From: JBCCMB01 sp039026555
GTDB lineage: Bacteria; Pseudomonadota; Alphaproteobacteria; Caulobacterales; Hyphomonadaceae
Direction: 5' to 3'
NCBI GenBank assembly: GCA_039026555.1
Contig: JBCCMB010000110.1
Span: forward strand, 1-9,798
Length of the DNA stretch: 9,798 nucleotides
The notes under the pieces are model-generated. The model was not told the origin of the DNA. It ran no database searches and was given only the letters and a program-made list of their open reading frames with translations. Both the position numbers and the translations under genes were made by a program. This document shows positions 6,136-9,798 of the stretch, one piece after another. Position 1 is the stretch's first letter. Each line of letters starts with the position of its first letter.

Positions 6136-6586
6136 CAGATCCAAGATGATGATCGCGGTTGCTGCGTTCGGCGTCGGTTGCGCGACGACGGCGATAAGCG
6201 GCCAAGAAACATCGCAGGCGGTCGCCGAAGCGCCCAACCCGGCCTTCATGATCGTCACCGGAACCGTCACCGATCGGGAGACGTTCGGTAGGGAGTACGC
6301 CGCGAAACTCCCACCGCTATACGAAAAATACGGCGGCGTTTACCTCGCCGTCGGCGCCGGGCACGACACGCTGGAAGGCGAAGCGGATTACGGAAGCCAT
6401 GTGGTGAGCCGCTGGCCCAGTAGGTCCGCCGCAATGGCGTTTTGGAATTCAGAAGAGTATGCGCCGCTCCGCCAAAGACGAATAGACGAAGGATGGGGCG
6501 CATTCGACGTGGTGGTGTTTGAGGGTCTGCCGACGCCCAAAAGTATCTCGCCATTGGCTGAGAAAGCGGCAGGCAGCGCCAAATAA
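6125..6586 (+). CDS. Exported DUF1330 family protein
   Basis: This 153-residue protein begins MKFDRSKMMIAVAAFGVGCATTAISG, a basic then hydrophobic export signal with possible cleavage before QETSQA; C19 could be a lipid attachment site but the preceding residues (FGVG) fit a lipobox poorly. The mature part, from AFMIVTGTVTDRETFGREYAAKLPPLYEKYGG through SRWPSRSAAMAFWNSEEYAPLRQRRIDEG to FDVVVFEG, matches DUF1330, a small dimeric alpha/beta-barrel (ferredoxin-like) domain with no settled biochemical role. The ATG at 6125 is chosen because it opens the signal peptide and has AAGG 9 nt ahead; an in-frame ATG at 6083 inside the symporter would bury the signal. It overlaps the symporter end by 11 nt, so the two are coupled. 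A periplasmic binding or isomerase-like role linked to the transported compound is only a guess. Confidence 0.85.
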   Translation: MKFDRSKMMIAVAAFGVGCATTAISGQETSQAVAEAPNPAFMIVTGTVTDRETFGREYAAKLPPLYEKYGGVYLAVGAGHDTLEGEADYGSHVVSRWPSRSAAMAFWNSEEYAPLRQRRIDEGWGAFDVVVFEGLPTPKSISPLAEKAAGSAK

Positions 6587-6620
6587 AGCGGCAAACGCAT
6601 AAAGCCGACCATAAACTATC

Positions 6621-6636
6621 GCATAAACGTTTGCGC
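6621..6636. promoter_or_regulatory. Palindrome centred on AAACGTTT (weak LacI-type operator candidate)
   Basis: The 16 bases read GCATAAACGTTTGCGC: an 8-bp perfect palindrome around a central CG with GC at both outer ends. LacI/PurR-family operators have this form, with a central CG and A/T-rich half sites. It lies just upstream of the shared element. A single copy and short length keep confidence low. Confidence 0.25.
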
Positions 6637-6640
6637 GCAT

Positions 6641-6666
6641 GCCGAAATGATATATTGATATATCTT
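6641..6666 (+). promoter_or_regulatory. Shared two-part regulatory element, copy 2 (candidate operator)
   Basis: GCCGAAAT is followed by a 7-nt spacer and TGATATATCTT, ending 43 nt before the receptor ATG. Within it TGATATAT is tandemly repeated (6648-6655 and 6656-6663). Copy 1 at 4641-4663 has the same blocks in the same orientation relative to its downstream gene, with a spacer 3 nt shorter. Confidence 0.5.
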
Positions 6667-6709
6667 ATTCTTCGGGGGAATTTGTAGTCGCCAGCTCAGG
6701 ATCAGTCTT

Positions 6710-8968
6710 ATGAAAATCGCCTCGGTACAGTCCACGTCTGTCTTAGCTTTGAGCGCCGCTCTATCGGCCATGGCGCCGTCGGCGATCGCCCAGTCAAATG
6801 TAGAAGACGACGCCCGGCCCGATGCGCGCCGCATGGGCGTGGTGACCGTGACCGCGCAAAGGCGCGAAGAAAATATCCAGGAAATTCCCGTCGCGGTATC
6901 TGCGTTCTCGGCGAATGATCTGGAAACCGCGCAGATCAACGATACGGTGGATCTTGTCGACACGATCCCCAATATGATTGGAGGCAACAATACTGGACTT
7001 GGAACGGCGAGCTCGTTTTTCTTGCGCGGCCAGGGCCAGGACGAATCCTTCGCAACCTTTGATCCGGCCGTCGGCACTTATGTGGACGAAGTGTTTGTCG
7101 CCCGCCAGAACGCGAACAATTTCAATCTGTTCGACGTGGAGCGGTTGGAAGTTCTTAGGGGACCGCAAGGTACGCTCTTCGGCAAGAACACCACGGGCGG
7201 CGCGGTTAACATCATCATGCGTGAGCCGGGCGAAGAATTCGGCGGATATGTTGAAGCAGGCTATGGCAGTTTTAACCGCATTAAGCTTCGCGGTTCGGTC
7301 GACATCCCGATTTCGGAGAATGCGAGGACGAAATTCAGCGCTTTTCACATCAAAGATGATGGCTGGCTAAAAAACACCAGCCTTGATGACGACTTCAATG
7401 ATAAGGACGCAACCGGATTGCGCGGGGCGTTGTCCTTCGACATTACGGACACGCTGACTTGGGATTTCGTCGCCGATTATGTGGAAGATTCCCAGACCAA
7501 TATCACCGGCGAACTGATCAATGACGATGTGGTGAGCACGTCATTGCTGCCGGGCGGTCTAGAGGCCGTTTTCCCAGGCGCCGGCACAGAGCAAAAATCA
7601 CCCTTCGGCAACAAAACCGAAGCGTTGAACTTCGCATCCGATCTAGCCTGGGAGACGGAGAGCGGAACGCTGAACCTAATCCTCGGCAGCCGTAATCTGG
7701 ACCAAGATTTCTTGGTCAATTTCCCATTGCCGCAATTCGCAAGCTTCTTCCCAAGCAGCCCAGACGACGTCTTCATCATCGACAATTTGGGCGAACACGA
7801 CCAACTCTCCGCTGAATTGAAATGGACGGGGTCGTATTTCAATGATTTGATCGATGTCGTCGCGGGCCTCTACTATCTTGATGAAGACAATGAGACGGAT
7901 GTCGCCTCGTATTTTGCGTCGCCCAATCCGTCGCGTGATCGGGTCATCGAAAATACGGCGGAAAATGTCGCGGTCTACGCCCAGTTCGATTTCAATCTCA
8001 CCGATAAGCTCACGGCGACAATTGGCGGGCGCTATACCGAAGAAGAGAAGAATTTCTCCGTCGTCGACAATCGTCCTTTGCCCGGCGGAGCAGGGGGTGT
8101 CGATGGCGACATGACCGATCTCACAAACGCGAATATGGATGCGCTGGGCATACCGCGTGAGATCGAAGAGAATGTGCTGACGCCGCGGTTTGCGTTGTCT
8201 TATGACGTTTCCGACGATTTGATGATCTATGGCTCAGCCACTCGCGGTTTTAGAACGGGCGGTTGGAATGCGCGGGCCAACACGGCATCCGGCCTTCTGC
8301 CTTTCGAATCTGAATTTGCATGGTCATATGAAGCCGGCATGCGCGCTGTATTCGCCGATTGGTGGACGGTGAACGCCACGGCTTTCTTCCTTGAGATCAC
8401 CGATCTGCAGATCAACACATCGACAGGCGGCGGCACGTTTTTGATCGGCAATGCGGGTGAAATGGAAAACCAGGGGCTTGAGATCGAAACACTCCTAACG
8501 CCGACCGACAATCTCACCCTGTTCGGTTTCCTGGGGCTGCAGGACGCCGAATACAAACCGGATGCGGAGGAGATCGCCGCCTGCGTCGCTCCCAACGCCC
8601 AGTTCGGAGCGTTTGACGTGAATTGCGACATCGCGGACGTTAAGCGCACACCGGATTGGACGCTCAATGTCGGTGGAACGTACGACATCAATCTGCCGAA
8701 CGGCGCCGTCATTCAACCGCGCGCCAGCGTGCGGGTTGTGCCGGACCACATCACGACCTCACGCGATCGCGGACCGTCAGGCGATTACACGCTCTTGAAT
8801 GTCGGCATTGAATACACAACCGCCGACGAACGTTGGAGCGCCACGCTTGAATGCACGAATTGCGGCGAAGAGCGCTATCTCGCCTCCACATTCGGCAATG
8901 GCGACATCTATTACAACCAGCCGGGCCGCGTGGAAGCGCGTGTCGTCTATAATTTCGGCGGAAAGTAA
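6710..8968 (+). CDS. TonB-dependent outer-membrane receptor
   Basis: The 752-residue protein has a signal peptide (cleavage likely after AIA at residue 27), a TonB-box-like segment MGVVTVTAQRR (about 42-52), a plug domain containing DVERLEVLRGPQGTLFGKNTTGGAVNI, and a long beta-barrel ending in VVYNFGGK, with the hydrophobic/aromatic C-terminal pattern required for barrel insertion. Length is normal. It should import a scarce or bulky ligand across the outer membrane using TonB energy. The ligand is not identifiable; the resemblance is to the large alphaproteobacterial receptor group often linked to carbohydrate or aromatic uptake, not clearly to siderophore receptors. Cys pairs C625/C639 and C715/C718 may form disulphides in barrel loops. 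It follows the symporter/DUF1330 pair and shares an upstream element with the hydrolase operon, implying one uptake-and-catabolism system. Confidence 0.93.
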   Translation: MKIASVQSTSVLALSAALSAMAPSAIAQSNVEDDARPDARRMGVVTVTAQRREENIQEIPVAVSAFSANDLETAQINDTVDLVDTIPNMIGGNNTGLGTASSFFLRGQGQDESFATFDPAVGTYVDEVFVARQNANNFNLFDVERLEVLRGPQGTLFGKNTTGGAVNIIMREPGEEFGGYVEAGYGSFNRIKLRGSVDIPISENARTKFSAFHIKDDGWLKNTSLDDDFNDKDATGLRGALSFDITDTLTWDFVADYVEDSQTNITGELINDDVVSTSLLPGGLEAVFPGAGTEQKSPFGNKTEALNFASDLAWETESGTLNLILGSRNLDQDFLVNFPLPQFASFFPSSPDDVFIIDNLGEHDQLSAELKWTGSYFNDLIDVVAGLYYLDEDNETDVASYFASPNPSRDRVIENTAENVAVYAQFDFNLTDKLTATIGGRYTEEEKNFSVVDNRPLPGGAGGVDGDMTDLTNANMDALGIPREIEENVLTPRFALSYDVSDDLMIYGSATRGFRTGGWNARANTASGLLPFESEFAWSYEAGMRAVFADWWTVNATAFFLEITDLQINTSTGGGTFLIGNAGEMENQGLEIETLLTPTDNLTLFGFLGLQDAEYKPDAEEIAACVAPNAQFGAFDVNCDIADVKRTPDWTLNVGGTYDINLPNGAVIQPRASVRVVPDHITTSRDRGPSGDYTLLNVGIEYTTADERWSATLECTNCGEERYLASTFGNGDIYYNQPGRVEARVVYNFGGK

Positions 8969-9008
8969 GCTTCGGCTAGTCGGTCGCTGAACATACTGTG
9001 AAGGATTG

Positions 9009-9041
9009 AGCCGAGCGGGTTGCCGCTCGGCTTTTTCTTTT
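9009..9041 (+). terminator. Rho-independent terminator after the TonB-dependent receptor
   Basis: A perfect 10-bp stem (AGCCGAGCGG / CCGCTCGGCT, 9009-9032) with a GTTG loop is followed directly by a T-rich tract (TTTTTCTTTT). It lies 40 nt after the receptor stop. The opposite strand lacks a U-tract, so it probably works only for the plus strand. Nothing else is seen between 8969 and 9056. Confidence 0.9.
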
Positions 9042-9056
9042 CGCCTCTACGGTGCG

Positions 9057-9798
9057 TCATTTCGGAGGGCGAACGCGGACATGTTTGAGGCTTTCAATGT
9101 TGGGACAGCCCAACAACGCCATGGTCCGTTCCAGCTCGGAGCGCAATATGTCGATCGCTTTGGCGACCCCCGCCTCTCCGCCGGCCGCAAGGCCATAAAG
9201 GTAAGCGCGTCCGATCGCGACGCCCGTCGCCCCCAGCGCAAGCGCTTTGACGATGTCCGACCCGCGGCGAATTCCGCCATCAAAGATGATTTCCGCCTGG
9301 TCGGCGACGGCGTCGACAATCTCGCTGAGCGTATCAATGCTAGGCGGCGCTGTGTCGACCTGTCGACCGCCATGGTTCGACACCCAAACCGCGTCGGCGC
9401 CGATATCAACCGCACGGCGCGCATCTTCCGGCAGACACAAGCCCTTGATCGCGAGCGGACCGCCCCATTTATTCTTAAGCCAGCTCGCATAATCCCATGT
9501 CACCGAGCGATCGAACTGGCCGTTGATAAGCTCGGCGACGCCGCCGCCGCTGAGCGTGGTCGGAAAATTGGCGGCGCCAATCGTCGGCGTTGTCATCAGA
9601 TCTAGCAGATAGCGCGGGCGGGCGAGGGTGTTGAGAACATTGCGGCTGTTCAGCTTCGGCGGGATAGTAAATTGATTTCTCGGATCGCGCTCGCGATTTC
9701 CGGCGACTGTGGCGTCGACCGTAAGAATAAGACCGGTAAATCCCGCCTCTCGAACGCGATCGAGTATGCCCCCGACCAGGTCTTGGTCGCGCCAGACA
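9057..9798 (-). CDS. FMN-dependent alpha-hydroxy-acid dehydrogenase/oxidase (LldD/glycolate oxidase type), 5' end off window
   Basis: The C-terminal 246 residues are present and open to the right edge; about 120-140 N-terminal residues are missing. Motifs in order: VWRDQDL, LILTVDATVAGNRERDPRN, GGPLAIKGL (conserved Lys), VWVSNHGGRQVD with the catalytic His and substrate-binding Arg (codons at 9372-9374 and 9363-9365), then IIFDGGIRRGSDIVKALALGATGVAIGR, the FMN phosphate-binding region. The family oxidises a 2-hydroxy acid (L-lactate, glycolate, mandelate and similar) to the 2-oxo acid, passing electrons to quinone or oxygen. It is convergent with the receptor gene and separated from it by the terminator, so it belongs to another transcript. 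It might oxidise a hydroxy acid produced by the amide-degrading pathway, but could be unrelated. Confidence 0.92.
   Translation of the reverse strand, partial: VWRDQDLVGGILDRVREAGFTGLILTVDATVAGNRERDPRNQFTIPPKLNSRNVLNTLARPRYLLDLMTTPTIGAANFPTTLSGGGVAELINGQFDRSVTWDYASWLKNKWGGPLAIKGLCLPEDARRAVDIGADAVWVSNHGGRQVDTAPPSIDTLSEIVDAVADQAEIIFDGGIRRGSDIVKALALGATGVAIGRAYLYGLAAGGEAGVAKAIDILRSELERTMALLGCPNIESLKHVRVRPPK

Larger units (their letters stand above)
6587..6709 (+). promoter_or_regulatory. Intergenic regulatory region ahead of the TonB-dependent receptor
   Basis: This 123-nt gap has no terminator-like hairpin after the DUF1330 gene, so read-through into the receptor gene is possible. It holds an AAACGTTT-centred palindrome (6621-6636), the shared element (6641-6666) and the receptor's ribosome site (AGGA at 6698-6701, 8 nt before ATG). 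The receptor probably has its own regulated promoter here. Confidence 0.55.

Noticed and set aside
5628..6270. Minus-strand open frames opposite the symporter and DUF1330 genes
   Set aside because: Composition is that of antisense shadows, and the opposite frames have firm family assignments.
1..9798. CRISPR arrays, tRNA/rRNA genes, insertion sequences, phage or integrase genes
   Set aside because: No spaced repeats, clover-leaf sequences, transposase frames or terminal inverted repeats were seen; nearly all the sequence is covered by intact metabolic and transport genes.

Overview
This window looks like a moderately GC-rich proteobacterial chromosome segment, most likely from an alphaproteobacterium. 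The basis is a TonB-dependent receptor with an N-terminal signal peptide (Gram-negative outer membrane), GC-rich codon choice with GTG/TTG starts, and the general style of the proteins. The genus cannot be read from it.

Layout. Positions 1-4579 hold six minus-strand genes packed end to start: an isochorismatase-fold hydrolase of the N-carbamoylsarcosine-amidase type, a PuuE/NodB-like amidohydrolase, a second isochorismatase-fold hydrolase, a DinB-fold protein, a second PuuE/NodB-like protein, and a Tat-exported nitrilase-superfamily protein that runs off the left edge. Neighbours overlap by 1-4 nt, or are separated by 2 nt at one junction, so they are very probably one translationally coupled operon. 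From a 119-nt divergent promoter region, a plus-strand pair is read the other way: a sodium:solute symporter (4699-6135) overlapping by 11 nt with an exported DUF1330 protein (6125-6586). A TonB-dependent receptor follows (6710-8968), closed by a strong intrinsic terminator. On the far side, convergent, is the C-terminal two thirds of an FMN-dependent alpha-hydroxy-acid dehydrogenase (minus strand, running off the right edge).

How it may work. Every enzyme fold in the left operon except DinB belongs to a family that attacks amide, ureide or imide C-N bonds, and the ring-opener-like and amidase-like folds each occur twice. With an outer-membrane receptor and an inner-membrane symporter next to them, the window reads as an uptake-and-degradation locus for a cyclic amide-type nitrogen compound (ureide, hydantoin or imide class). 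The substrate is an inference. A two-part sequence element (GCCGAAAT ... TGATATATCTT) lies in the same orientation upstream of both the hydrolase operon and the receptor gene, suggesting shared regulation. The exported nitrilase homologue appears to lack the catalytic Cys and Lys, the most unusual single protein in the window.
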